Shown here: in pieces, positions 25,129-34,041 of the stretch
How positions within the stretch are numbered: position 1 is the stretch's first letter
Layout of the letters: each line of letters starts with the position of its first letter
NCBI RefSeq assembly: GCF_029167105.1
Contig: NZ_JARFML010000022.1
Location: 1 to 64,000 of the forward strand
DNA from: Bradyrhizobium yuanmingense
GTDB lineage: Bacteria > Pseudomonadota > Alphaproteobacteria > Rhizobiales > Xanthobacteraceae
Length of the DNA: 64,000 nt
Direction of reading: 5' to 3'
The notes under the pieces: generated by a model
Seen by the model: only the letters and a program-made list of their open reading frames with translations
The model's database searches: none
Told to the model about the DNA's origin: nothing
Translations under genes and position numbers: made by a program

Positions 25129-26163
25129 ATGACCATTCGCAACGACGTTGTCGAAGCCATCGGCAACACCCCCCTCATCAAGCTCAAGCGCGCTTCGGAA
25201 TTGACCGGCTGCACCATCCTGGGCAAGGCCGAGTTCATGAATCCCGGTCAGTCGGTGAAGGACCGCGCCGGCAAATGGATGATCCTGGAGGCCGAGAAGC
25301 GCGGCGAGCTGAAGCCCGGCGGACTGGTGGTGGAAGCGACAGCCGGCAATACCGGCATCGGCCTTGCCGTCGTTGCGAGCGCGCGCGGCTACCACACCCT
25401 GATCGTGATCCCGGAGACGCAGAGCCAGGAGAAGAAGGACTTCCTGAAGCTTTGCGGTGCCGAGCTGATCGAAGTGCCGGCCCTTCCCTACGCCAACCCC
25501 AACAACTACCAGCATGTCGGTCGGCGGCTCGCCGATGAGCTCCGCAAGACCGAGCCCAATGGTGTGTTGTTCGCCGACCAGTGGAACAACCTCGACAACG
25601 CCAAGGCGCATTACGAATCCACGGGGCCTGAGATCTGGGAGCAGACCGGCGGCAAGGTTGACGGCTTCGTCTGCTCGGTCGGCAGCGGCGGCACGCTCGC
25701 CGGCGTCAGCCGCTATCTGAAGGAGAAGAACAAGAACATCCGCATCGCCTGCGCCGATCCGCACGGTGCCGGCATGTACGAATATTTCAGGACCGGCGAT
25801 GCCAAGGCGACGCCGGGCGGCTCGATCACGGAGGGCATCGGCCTCAACCGCGCCACCGCGATCGTCGAGACCGCCAAGGTCGACGACGCCTATCTCATTC
25901 CCGACACCGACGCCGTCAGTGCGATCTACGAGCTGCTCCAGCACGAAGGTCTGTGCCTCGGCGGCTCGACAGGCATCAATGTCGTCGGCGCGATGCGGCT
26001 TGCGAAGCAGCTCGGGCCCGGCAAGACGATCGTCACCGTCCTGTGCGATTCCGGCAGCCGCTATCTGTCGAAGCTGTTCAACGCCGACTTCATGCGCGCC
26101 AAGAACCTGCCGGTTCCGGAATGGCTGGAGAAGCGCAGCAACATCAAGCCGCCCTTCGTTTGA
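25129..26163 (+). CDS. cysK: cysteine synthase (O-acetylserine sulfhydrylase) family
   Basis: 344 residues from ATG 25129. The start is chosen because homology begins at once: IRNDVVEAIGNTPLIKL. The PLP lysine is Lys44 in NPGQSVKDRAGKWM. The phosphate/substrate loops are ATAGNTGIGL and GSGGTLAG, and SGSR near the C-terminus fits the pyridine-N serine position. Fold-type II PLP enzyme, condensing O-acetylserine with sulfide in the cytoplasm. The DRAGKWMI form and 344-residue length match the longer CysK/cystathionine-beta-synthase-like branch, so exact substrate preference is open. It is convergent with the SPINDLY genes. Confidence 0.88.
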   Translation: MTIRNDVVEAIGNTPLIKLKRASELTGCTILGKAEFMNPGQSVKDRAGKWMILEAEKRGELKPGGLVVEATAGNTGIGLAVVASARGYHTLIVIPETQSQEKKDFLKLCGAELIEVPALPYANPNNYQHVGRRLADELRKTEPNGVLFADQWNNLDNAKAHYESTGPEIWEQTGGKVDGFVCSVGSGGTLAGVSRYLKEKNKNIRIACADPHGAGMYEYFRTGDAKATPGGSITEGIGLNRATAIVETAKVDDAYLIPDTDAVSAIYELLQHEGLCLGGSTGINVVGAMRLAKQLGPGKTIVTVLCDSGSRYLSKLFNADFMRAKNLPVPEWLEKRSNIKPPFV

Positions 26164-26224
26164 TCATCGCGCACGTGATCGGGCCGAGGGCGCAGATCCA
26201 CAAAATCTGCGCAGTTCGACCGGC

Positions 26225-28462
26225 TCAAGCGACTTGCCCGGTTTCCGAGGCCGCGGCACAATAGTCGCGCCAGAACTTGCGGTAGCCCTCCTCGACCCTG
26301 CGCGTGTAGGTTTCGACGTTGCCCGCGGCCGAAGCTGCGATCCGGGCCGGCAATTCCGCGCGCAACTTTGCCAGATGCGCGGGCTGGGCCGCGAATTTGC
26401 ACGCGATAGCGGCGTAGCCCTCGTCGTCCTCGGCCACCCAGTCGCCGAGACCGACGGCGGCCACGATGGAGCCGCCGGCGCGCGAGGATGCGCCGTGGCC
26501 GAGCTTGGCGACGACCGGAACGCCCGCATAAAGGGATTCCCAGGTGCTGACCCCGCCGTTCTGGGGAAACGGATCGAGCGAAATATCGACCAACGCGAAG
26601 GCTCGCAGATGATCGGCGCGCTCGGACGAGCCGAGGCAGGCGATCCTCTCCTCGGCAATCCCGTGGGCGACAAAGCGCGCGAGAAGGCCGTCGCGCACCA
26701 GGGGATCGTCGAGCAGCGTATGCTTGATGATGACCTTCGATCCGGCCACCTCCCGCATCACGTTCGACCATACCCGGATGGCCTCGTCCGAGATCTTGTT
26801 GACGCGGTTGAACACGCCGAAGGTGACGTAGCCGTTGCGAAGCATGGGAAGCTCCGAAGGCGGCACATCGAGGATGGGATCGATCGTGATCAGGCACGGC
26901 AGGTCATAGACCTTTTCAGCCAGCAGATGCCGTGCCGATTGCGGAATGAAGACGGGGTCCGCGAGCACGTAGTCCATCGTCCGAAGGCCGGTGCCGGTCG
27001 CGTGTCCGAAGCCCGTGACCTGGATGGGAGCCGGCTTGCGGGCGAAGACCTGAAGCCTGTTGCCCGACGAGTGCCCGGACACGTCGATCAGGATATCGAC
27101 CTTGTCGGCCTCGATACGATCGGCCAGTTCGTCGTCGAACATCTGCCAGGCATCGACCCAGCCGTCTGCCGCCGACTTGAATTCGGCTGTGATCGCATCT
27201 CGTGTCGGCGAACACGAATAGCAGACGACCTCGAAGCTGGCATGATCGTGATGGCGCAGCACCGGCAGCAGGCCGAACGCCGCCGAATGATACCAGAATT
27301 CGGCGGAAACATAGCCGATCACGATCCGCCTGTCGGGATCGAGCTGCCGAGGGGCGAGCTTCCTCTGCGGCACGCGGGCACCGATCGCCTCGCCCCAGGA
27401 CTTTCGTGTCGCCTGCTGGATCGTGAAATCGGCGTCGGGGAGAAAGTCCAGATAGTAGATCTTCCGCGCCATCAAGTCTGGATCCGGCGAGATCGCCAGC
27501 GCGGCGTCGAGATGTTCGATTGCGGACGCGATTTCGCCCTGATTTGCGAAACAGGAGCTCAGCAATGCCAATGCGATTGTGGAACGTGGATTTTGCTCGA
27601 GCAAGGTCGTGCAGGCCAGGATCGCCTGTGCGGTGTTTCCCAGGCTGAGCGAGACCTCCGCCTTGCCCCGCAAGGCCATCTCGAACCGGGGTGAAAGTGC
27701 AAGTGCCGCATCGAAGTCCGCCGCCGCCTGTTCCAGCCGCGACAGGGCCGAGTTGAGGCGTCCGCGCTGCGCCAGAATCTTGGCCGAATCGGGCTTGATC
27801 GCGAATGCCGCTGCGAGCGCAGCTTCCGCCTCATCGTAGCGCTTGAGTTCGATGCTGACCACGCCCTTGCCGATGAGCGCTTCGACGTGGCGCGGCTGAA
27901 ACAACAACGCGCGATCAAAGCTCTCCCTGGCGCGGTCAAACCGGAACAGCGCCAGCTCCGCCACGCCACGATTGCAAAGCGCGTCGGCGTAGTCGGGCTT
28001 CAGCTTGATGGCGCGATCGTAGACCTCGATGGCCTGTTCGGGCAGGTTCATCTGGAGCAGGATGTTGCCGAGACCGGCCAGGGCCGGCGTAAAATTCGGC
28101 TTCAGCGCGATCGCTTTCTCCTGACAGCCGCGGGCCGCTTCCAATTTCTGAAGCACGAAGTAGACGGCCGCGAGATTGCTCTGAGCCTCGTGCGAGCGCG
28201 GATCGATCGCAATCGCGCGCTCGAGCAGCTGTTGGGCCTCGTCGAGGCGCCCGCCCTGCTGCACGCTGAGGCCGAGCACGTGCGTGGCGTCGAAATGATC
28301 CGGAACGGCTTGCAGGATCTGGCGGCAGAGCGCCTCGCTCTCCGCATATCTGCCTTGGCCATAGGCGCTCGCCGCGGCGGAGATGACGGCGTCGGCCTGC
28401 TTCTTCAATTTCTTCTGCAACCGCGCATTCTGGAATGCGCGCGCGCCGACGCTGCTCTGCAA
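26225..28462 (-). CDS. TPR protein with O-GlcNAc-transferase (SPINDLY/GT41) domain, copy 1
   Basis: 745 residues starting at TTG (codon 28462-28460) preceded by CCGGAGAGACACC. The N-terminal ~320 residues are tetratricopeptide repeats (for example PDHFDATHVLGLSVQQGGRL, PDYADALCNRGVAELALFRF). Residues ~350-740 are a Glyco_transf_41 domain: DRRIVIGYVSAEFWYHSAAF, VTGFGHATGTGLRTMDYVLA, YVTFGVFNRVNKISDEAIRV and PFPQNGGVSTWESLYAGVPV. Eukaryotic OGT/SPINDLY enzymes glycosylate Ser/Thr of proteins from UDP-GlcNAc or GDP-fucose. Bacterial versions are mostly untested. It is the last of three tandem copies and convergent with cysK. The acceptor is unknown. Confidence 0.88.
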   Translation of the reverse strand: MQSSVGARAFQNARLQKKLKKQADAVISAAASAYGQGRYAESEALCRQILQAVPDHFDATHVLGLSVQQGGRLDEAQQLLERAIAIDPRSHEAQSNLAAVYFVLQKLEAARGCQEKAIALKPNFTPALAGLGNILLQMNLPEQAIEVYDRAIKLKPDYADALCNRGVAELALFRFDRARESFDRALLFQPRHVEALIGKGVVSIELKRYDEAEAALAAAFAIKPDSAKILAQRGRLNSALSRLEQAAADFDAALALSPRFEMALRGKAEVSLSLGNTAQAILACTTLLEQNPRSTIALALLSSCFANQGEIASAIEHLDAALAISPDPDLMARKIYYLDFLPDADFTIQQATRKSWGEAIGARVPQRKLAPRQLDPDRRIVIGYVSAEFWYHSAAFGLLPVLRHHDHASFEVVCYSCSPTRDAITAEFKSAADGWVDAWQMFDDELADRIEADKVDILIDVSGHSSGNRLQVFARKPAPIQVTGFGHATGTGLRTMDYVLADPVFIPQSARHLLAEKVYDLPCLITIDPILDVPPSELPMLRNGYVTFGVFNRVNKISDEAIRVWSNVMREVAGSKVIIKHTLLDDPLVRDGLLARFVAHGIAEERIACLGSSERADHLRAFALVDISLDPFPQNGGVSTWESLYAGVPVVAKLGHGASSRAGGSIVAAVGLGDWVAEDDEGYAAIACKFAAQPAHLAKLRAELPARIAASAAGNVETYTRRVEEGYRKFWRDYCAAASETGQVA

Positions 28463-28580
28463 GGTGTCTCTCCGGAAGATGGCCCAAGGCCGAGTCTAAC
28501 TGATTCGGGGACCGGCCCGGCCGGGCTGCGGGAGCAGAAATCCGTCCGGGATATCCCGGGGTTCGCCAGTAGGATGCGGC

Positions 28581-30854
28581 TCAGGAGCCGCCAGGTGCGT
28601 CCGCCCCGCTGCCCGCAGCGTCGTCGCGTTCAGCGGCAGCGGCACAATAGTCGCGCCAGAACTTTCGGTATCCCGCCTCGAGCTCACGCGTGTAGATCTC
28701 GACATTGCCGGCGGGCGAGGCTGCGATCTGGGCCGGCAAGCCCGCGCGCAACTTCGCCAGATACTCCGGCTGCGAGGCGAACTTGCGGGCGATCTCGACA
28801 TAGCCGTCGTCATCCTCCCCGACCCAGTCGCCGAGGCCGACGGCCGCCACGATGGAGGCGCCGGCACGCGAGGAGGCTCCAATGCCGAGCTTGGCCACGA
28901 CCGGAACGCCCTTGTAGAGGGATTCCCAGGTGCTGATGCCGCCGTTCTGCGGGAACGTATCGAGGGAAATATCGATCTTGTCGAAGGCCATCAGGTGGGC
29001 GTCGCGCGAGGTGGTGCCGAGGCACGTGATGTCCTCCTCCGCAATTCCCTGCGCGATGAAGCGCGCGATCAGGCTATCGCGCAGCAGGGCATCGTCGAGC
29101 AAACCATGCTTGAGGATGATCTTCGATCCCGGCACCTCCCGCATGATACGCGACCACACGCGGATCGCATCATCCGAGATTTTGTAGATTCGGTTGAACA
29201 CGCCAAAGGTGACGTAGCCGTTGCGGAGCATCGGCAGCTCGGAAGGCTGCAGATTCGTCACCGGCTCCATCGTGATCAGGCACGGCAGGTCGTAGATCTT
29301 TTCCGGAAACAAATGCCGGGCCGATGGCGGAATGAAGATGGGATCGGCGAGCACGTAATCCATAGTCGGCATGCCCGTGCCCGTCGCGTGTCCGAAGCCG
29401 GTGGCCTGGATCGGAGCCGGCTTCCGCGCGAAGCATTGCAGCCTGTTGCCGGTCGTGTGGCCGGAAACGTCGATCAGAATGTCGATATTGTCGGCCTGAA
29501 TGCGATCGGCGAGCTCGTCGTCGGAAAGGTCCCAGGCGTCGACCCAGACATCCGCCAGCGCCTTGAACTTGGCGGTGTACTCATCCGCGCCCGGCCAGGA
29601 GTAATAGCAGATGATCTTGAACTTGGCGTGATCATGATGGCGCAGCACCGGCAGCAAGGTGAGCCCCGCCGAGTGTTGCCGGAATTCGGCCGCGACATAG
29701 CCGACCACGATCTGCTTGTCCGGATCGAGCGGCCGCTTCGGCGGCGTCCGCCGCGGCTGCTTGGAGCCGATCCGATCCCACCAGTCGCGTCTTACCGCCT
29801 GCTGGAGGGCGAAATCGGCCTCGGCGCGATAGTCCTGCAGGAAGATCTTTCCCCTGATTGCATCCCCATAGTCCGGCCTTATCGCCAGCGCGCGATCGAG
29901 ATATTCGATCGCCGAGTCCATCTCGCCCTGGTTCGAATAGGCAAAGCCCATCAGCGCCAGCCCCATCTCGGAGCGCGGATTCTGCTCGATCAAAGCCGCT
30001 GCCGCCGCCGTCGCCTGGGCGGTCTTTCCCATGACGAGGCAGACCTGCGCCTTGCCCCGGAGCGCAAGCTCGAGCTTGGGCGAGACCGCGAGCGCCGCAT
30101 CGAAGTCCGCAAGCGCGGGCTCCAGGCGCTGCAGCTCGTAGCTGAGCCGTCCGCGCTGGGCCAGGATCCTCGGCGAGCCCGGCTTGATCGCGAGCGCCAT
30201 GGCAAACTTGGCCGCCGCCTCCTCGTGGTGCCGGAGCTCCATGGCGACCATACCCAGGCCGACGATCGCCTCGGCGTGGCGCGGCTGAAACAGCAAGGCG
30301 CGATCGAAGCTCTCCTTGGCCTTCGTGACCTGCCCCAGCAATATCTCGATCATGCCGCGATTGCAGAACGCGTCAGCGTAGTCCGGTTTGATTTTGATGG
30401 CGCGTTCGTGCATCTCGAGCGCCTGCGCGTACTGGCCCAGATGCATCAGCGTGTTGCCGAGATTGGTCAGCCCGACTGCGAAATTCGGCTTCAGCGCGAT
30501 CGCCTTCTCCTGGCAGCGCCGCGCGTCTTCGAGATTGCCGAGGTCGAAATGCACGGTCGCGAGGTTGTTGTGGGCATCGTGCAGGCGCGGATCGAGCGCG
30601 ATCACGCGCTCGAGCAGCTCCCTCGCCTCTTCCAGGCGCCGGCCGTCATGGGCGCACATGCCCAGCAGGTGCATGGCATCGACATGATCCGGAAGGACTT
30701 TCAGGATCTCGCGGCACAGCGCCTCGGTCTCGGCATATCGGCCCTGGCCATAGGCGTCCGCTGCAGCGGCAATGACGGCGTCGGCCTGCTTCATCAACTT
30801 CTTCTGCAATCGCGCATTCTGGAACGCGCGCGCGCCGCCGCCGCTCTTCTGCAA
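28581..30854 (-). CDS. TPR protein with O-GlcNAc-transferase (SPINDLY/GT41) domain, copy 2
   Basis: 757 residues from TTG 30854, preceded by CCGGAGATACACC. The frame is open to a GTG at 30920, but the conserved leader and coding similarity with copies 1 and 3 begin at the TTG. The architecture is identical: TPRs (YGQGRYAETEALCREILKVL, PDYADAFCNRGMIEILLGQV) then GT41 (DKQIVVGYVAAEFRQHSAGL, ATGFGHATGTGMPTMDYVLA, TFPQNGGISTWESLYKGVPV). The C-terminus has an extra acidic/Gly tail. The spacer to copy 1 is 118 bp and repeats the motif AGTCTAACTGATTCG found upstream of copy 1. Confidence 0.88.
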   Translation of the reverse strand: MQKSGGGARAFQNARLQKKLMKQADAVIAAAADAYGQGRYAETEALCREILKVLPDHVDAMHLLGMCAHDGRRLEEARELLERVIALDPRLHDAHNNLATVHFDLGNLEDARRCQEKAIALKPNFAVGLTNLGNTLMHLGQYAQALEMHERAIKIKPDYADAFCNRGMIEILLGQVTKAKESFDRALLFQPRHAEAIVGLGMVAMELRHHEEAAAKFAMALAIKPGSPRILAQRGRLSYELQRLEPALADFDAALAVSPKLELALRGKAQVCLVMGKTAQATAAAAALIEQNPRSEMGLALMGFAYSNQGEMDSAIEYLDRALAIRPDYGDAIRGKIFLQDYRAEADFALQQAVRRDWWDRIGSKQPRRTPPKRPLDPDKQIVVGYVAAEFRQHSAGLTLLPVLRHHDHAKFKIICYYSWPGADEYTAKFKALADVWVDAWDLSDDELADRIQADNIDILIDVSGHTTGNRLQCFARKPAPIQATGFGHATGTGMPTMDYVLADPIFIPPSARHLFPEKIYDLPCLITMEPVTNLQPSELPMLRNGYVTFGVFNRIYKISDDAIRVWSRIMREVPGSKIILKHGLLDDALLRDSLIARFIAQGIAEEDITCLGTTSRDAHLMAFDKIDISLDTFPQNGGISTWESLYKGVPVVAKLGIGASSRAGASIVAAVGLGDWVGEDDDGYVEIARKFASQPEYLAKLRAGLPAQIAASPAGNVEIYTRELEAGYRKFWRDYCAAAAERDDAAGSGADAPGGS

Positions 30855-30968
30855 GGTGTATCTCCGGAGGATGCCCTCAGCAGAGTCTAACTGATTCGCG
30901 GAGCTTGGCCCGCCGGTCACCGGAGCCCTTCGCCTCCGGGATTTCCCGGGGCCCGGCGCAAGATCCTC

Positions 30969-33200
30969 CTACGCCACCTCCGAAGCGGCGGCACAATGAT
31001 CGCGCCAGAACCGGCGATAGGCCGCTTCGACCTCGCGCGTGTAAAGTCCGACGTCGCCAGCCGGCGAGGCTGCGATCCGAGCCGGCAGATCCGCCCGCAG
31101 CTTTGCCAGGTGGGCCGGCTGCGCCGCATATTTGCACGCGATCGCGGCATAGCCCGCGTCATCCTCGGCGACCCAGTCCTCCAGGCCGACGGCCGCGACG
31201 ATGGAGCCGCCGGCGCGCGACGAGGCGCCGCTGCCGAGCTTGGCGACCACGGGAACGCCGGCATAGAGGGACTCCCAAGTGCTGATGCCGCCGTTCTGCG
31301 GGAAGGTGTCGAGGGAAATGTCGACCATCGCAAAGGCCCGTAGATGCTCGGGGCGCGAGGTCGAGCCCATGCAGACGACGTTCGCTTCGGCGATGCCCTG
31401 TGCCGCGAACCGCGCGATCAGGCGATCGCGCAACAATGGATCGTCAAGCAGCCCGTTCTTGACGATGATCTTCGAGCCCCTCACCGCATGCATCACGTTC
31501 GACCACACCCGGATGGCCTCGTCCGAAATCTTGAAGATGCGGTTGAACACCCCGAAAGTGACGTAGCCGTTGCGGAACATGGGAGGCTGCGAAGGCGGAA
31601 TGTCCAGAATCGGATCGATCGTGATCAGGCACGGCAGGTCATGGACCTTCTCGGCCAGGAGATGACGCGCCGATTGTGGAATGAAGATCGGGTCCGCGAG
31701 CACGTAGTCCATGGTTTGAAGGCCTGTCCCCGTGGCGTGCCCGAAGCCTGTGACCTGGATCGGCGCCGGCTTGCGGGCAAAGACATGAAGCCTGCTGCCG
31801 GTCGTGTGCCCGGAGACGTCGATCAGAATATCGATCCCGTCGGCCTGGATGCGGTCGGCCAGCTCGTCGTCGGACAATTGTGCGGCATCGACAAAGACAT
31901 CCGCGAGAGGCTTGAATCTCTCCGTCATCTCGTCCTGTACCGGCCAGCAGGAATAGCAGACGATTTTGAACCGGGCGTGATCATGATGACGCAGCACCGG
32001 CAACAGAGAGTACGCCGCCGAGTGGTTCCTGAATTCGGATGCGACGTATCCGATCACGATCCGCCGGTCAGGATCGAGCGGCCGCGGCGCCAGCGTCCTT
32101 TGCTGCAGCTTCGCGCCGATCGCGTCCCACCAGTATTTCCGCGCGGCCTGCTGCGCGGCGAAATCGGCCTCCGGCAGGTAGTCCAGCACGAAAATCTTGT
32201 ATCCGATCGCCTCCGGAAAGTCGGGCGCGATCTCGAGTGCCGCGTCGAGGTGTGCGAGCGCGGTCCCGATATCTCCCTGGTTCACATGGCACGCCGCCAA
32301 AAGCGCCAACCCCATCTCGGATTGCGGATTGATCTCGAGCAGCGTCTTGACGCCTGCCATCGCCCGCGCCGTGTTTCCCGCGAGAATGTCGATCTGCGCC
32401 CGCCAGCACAGCGCGAGCTCGAGCCGTGGCGATTGCGCCAGCGCCGTGTCGAGGTCCGCGGCCGCCTGCTCCAGCCGAGCTAAACTCAAATTGAGCCGTC
32501 CACGCTGCAGCAGAATCCGCGGCGAACCCGGCTTGATCGCGAGCGCGGCGTCGAAGGCGGCGGCCGCTTCCGCGAAGTGCCTGAGCTCGAGGTTGACCAT
32601 TCCCTTGCCTGCCATCGCCTCGGCGTGCGATGGCTGAAACGACAAGGCTTGCGCGAAGCTCGCCTTGGCGCGCTCGAACTGGCCCGTCATCAATTCCGCC
32701 ATGCCGCGGTTGCAAAACGCATCGGCATAATCCGGCTTCAGCCTGATCGCCCGCTCGTGCAGCCCGATCGCCTCGTTGCCGAGGCCGATGTGCAGCAGCG
32801 TATTGCCGAGATTGGTCAGGGTGATCGGACAATTCGGCTTGAGCGCGATGGCCTTCTCCTGGCAGGCGCGGGCGCCAGCGAATTTCTCCAGCGCGAAATA
32901 GACCGCCCCGAGATTGCCGTGCGCATCGGGCGAACGCGGATCGAGTGCAATTGCACGCTCGAGCAGGAATTCCGCCTCATCGAGCCGCCCGCCGTCGAAC
33001 GCGCGCAGGCCGAGCAGGTGCGTGGCATGAAAATGATCCGGCACCTCCTTCAAGATCTCGCGGCAGAGCATCTCGGCCTCATCAGGCCTGCCCTGCCCGA
33101 GTGCCTCGATCGCGAAGGCCATGACGGCGTCCGCCTGCTTCTTCAGCTTCTTTTCCAGTCGCGCATTCTGGTATGCGCGCACGCCGGCACTGCTCTGCAA
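30969..33200 (-). CDS. TPR protein with O-GlcNAc-transferase (SPINDLY/GT41) domain, copy 3
   Basis: 743 residues from TTG 33200, preceded by CCGGAGAGAGACC. The frame is open for another 176 codons, but those overlap the aapP gene in another frame and are not homologous to anything here. TPRs (~1-320: QGRPDEAEMLCREILKEVPD, YADAFCNRGMAELMTGQFER) are followed by GT41 (RRIVIGYVASEFRNHSAAYS, VTGFGHATGTGLQTMDYVLA, TFPQNGGISTWESLYAGVPV). It is first of the three copies in transcription order, 92 bp after aapP, so it may be read through from the aap operon. Confidence 0.88.
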   Translation of the reverse strand: MQSSAGVRAYQNARLEKKLKKQADAVMAFAIEALGQGRPDEAEMLCREILKEVPDHFHATHLLGLRAFDGGRLDEAEFLLERAIALDPRSPDAHGNLGAVYFALEKFAGARACQEKAIALKPNCPITLTNLGNTLLHIGLGNEAIGLHERAIRLKPDYADAFCNRGMAELMTGQFERAKASFAQALSFQPSHAEAMAGKGMVNLELRHFAEAAAAFDAALAIKPGSPRILLQRGRLNLSLARLEQAAADLDTALAQSPRLELALCWRAQIDILAGNTARAMAGVKTLLEINPQSEMGLALLAACHVNQGDIGTALAHLDAALEIAPDFPEAIGYKIFVLDYLPEADFAAQQAARKYWWDAIGAKLQQRTLAPRPLDPDRRIVIGYVASEFRNHSAAYSLLPVLRHHDHARFKIVCYSCWPVQDEMTERFKPLADVFVDAAQLSDDELADRIQADGIDILIDVSGHTTGSRLHVFARKPAPIQVTGFGHATGTGLQTMDYVLADPIFIPQSARHLLAEKVHDLPCLITIDPILDIPPSQPPMFRNGYVTFGVFNRIFKISDEAIRVWSNVMHAVRGSKIIVKNGLLDDPLLRDRLIARFAAQGIAEANVVCMGSTSRPEHLRAFAMVDISLDTFPQNGGISTWESLYAGVPVVAKLGSGASSRAGGSIVAAVGLEDWVAEDDAGYAAIACKYAAQPAHLAKLRADLPARIAASPAGDVGLYTREVEAAYRRFWRDHCAAASEVA

Positions 33201-33292
33201 GGTCTCTCTCCGGAGATGGTCCGAAAAGAGGCAAGCCGATTCGGATGGTGCCAGGCTTGCGGTCAGACCGGCGAGGCCACAGTTTGCCGGGC

Positions 33293-34030
33293 TCAGCGCA
33301 GAATCTGGCTCAGGAACAGCTTGGTGCGGGCGTGCTGCGGGGAGGCGAAAAACTCGTTCGGGGTGTTGGCCTCGATGATCTGCCCGGCGTCCATGAACAC
33401 GACGCGGTTGGCGACCTCGCGGGCAAAGCCCATCTCGTGGGTGACGACCAGCATGGTCATGCCTTCCTCGGCGAGGTCGACCATGGTGTCGAGCACCTCC
33501 TTGACCATTTCGGGGTCGAGCGCCGAGGTCGGCTCGTCGAACAGCATCACCTTCGGGTTCATGGTCAGGGCTCGCGCGATCGCGACACGCTGCTGCTGGC
33601 CGCCGGACATCTGGCCCGGGAACTTGTTGGCCTGGTGCGGGATCTTGACCCGCTCGAGGAACTTCATCGCCGCCGCCTCGGCGTCCTTCTTGGGGATGTT
33701 GCGGACCCAGATCGGCGCCAACGTGCAATTGTCGAGCACGGTCAGATGCGGGAACAGGTTGAAGCTTTGGAACACCATGCCGACTTCACGGCGGACCGCG
33801 TCGACGTGCTTGAGGTTCGGCCCGAGCTCGATGCCGTCGACGACGATCTCGCCCTCCTGGAATTCCTCCAGCGCATTGATGCAGCGGATCAGCGTTGACT
33901 TGCCCGAGCCCGAGGGGCCGCAGATCACGATGCGCTCGCCCTTCCGCACCGCCAGATCGATGTCACGCAGGACGTGGAATTCGCCATACCATTTGTTCAG
34001 GCCGGAAATCTTGACGATGGGCTCGGACAT
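33293..34030 (-). CDS. aapP: general amino-acid ABC transporter ATP-binding protein AapP
   Basis: 245 residues from ATG 34030 (MSEPIVKISGLNKWYGEFHV). Walker A CGPSGSGKSTLIRCIN, signature MSGGQQQRVAIARAL, Walker B VMLFDEPTSALDPEMV and the switch histidine VTHEMGF are all intact. It powers the Aap/Bra-type broad-specificity L-amino-acid uptake system known from Rhizobium. It is last of aapJQMP, 11 bp after aapM. The frame remains open far upstream through aapM, but that is a shadow. Confidence 0.93.
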   Translation of the reverse strand: MSEPIVKISGLNKWYGEFHVLRDIDLAVRKGERIVICGPSGSGKSTLIRCINALEEFQEGEIVVDGIELGPNLKHVDAVRREVGMVFQSFNLFPHLTVLDNCTLAPIWVRNIPKKDAEAAAMKFLERVKIPHQANKFPGQMSGGQQQRVAIARALTMNPKVMLFDEPTSALDPEMVKEVLDTMVDLAEEGMTMLVVTHEMGFAREVANRVVFMDAGQIIEANTPNEFFASPQHARTKLFLSQILR

Positions 34031-34041
34031 GGTGGCCTCGA

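Noticed and set aside
26225..33200. Tandem repeats of ~2.3 kb as a possible assembly artefact
   Set aside because: The three SPINDLY copies differ throughout in protein and spacer sequence, so they are diverged paralogues and not collapsed or duplicated reads.
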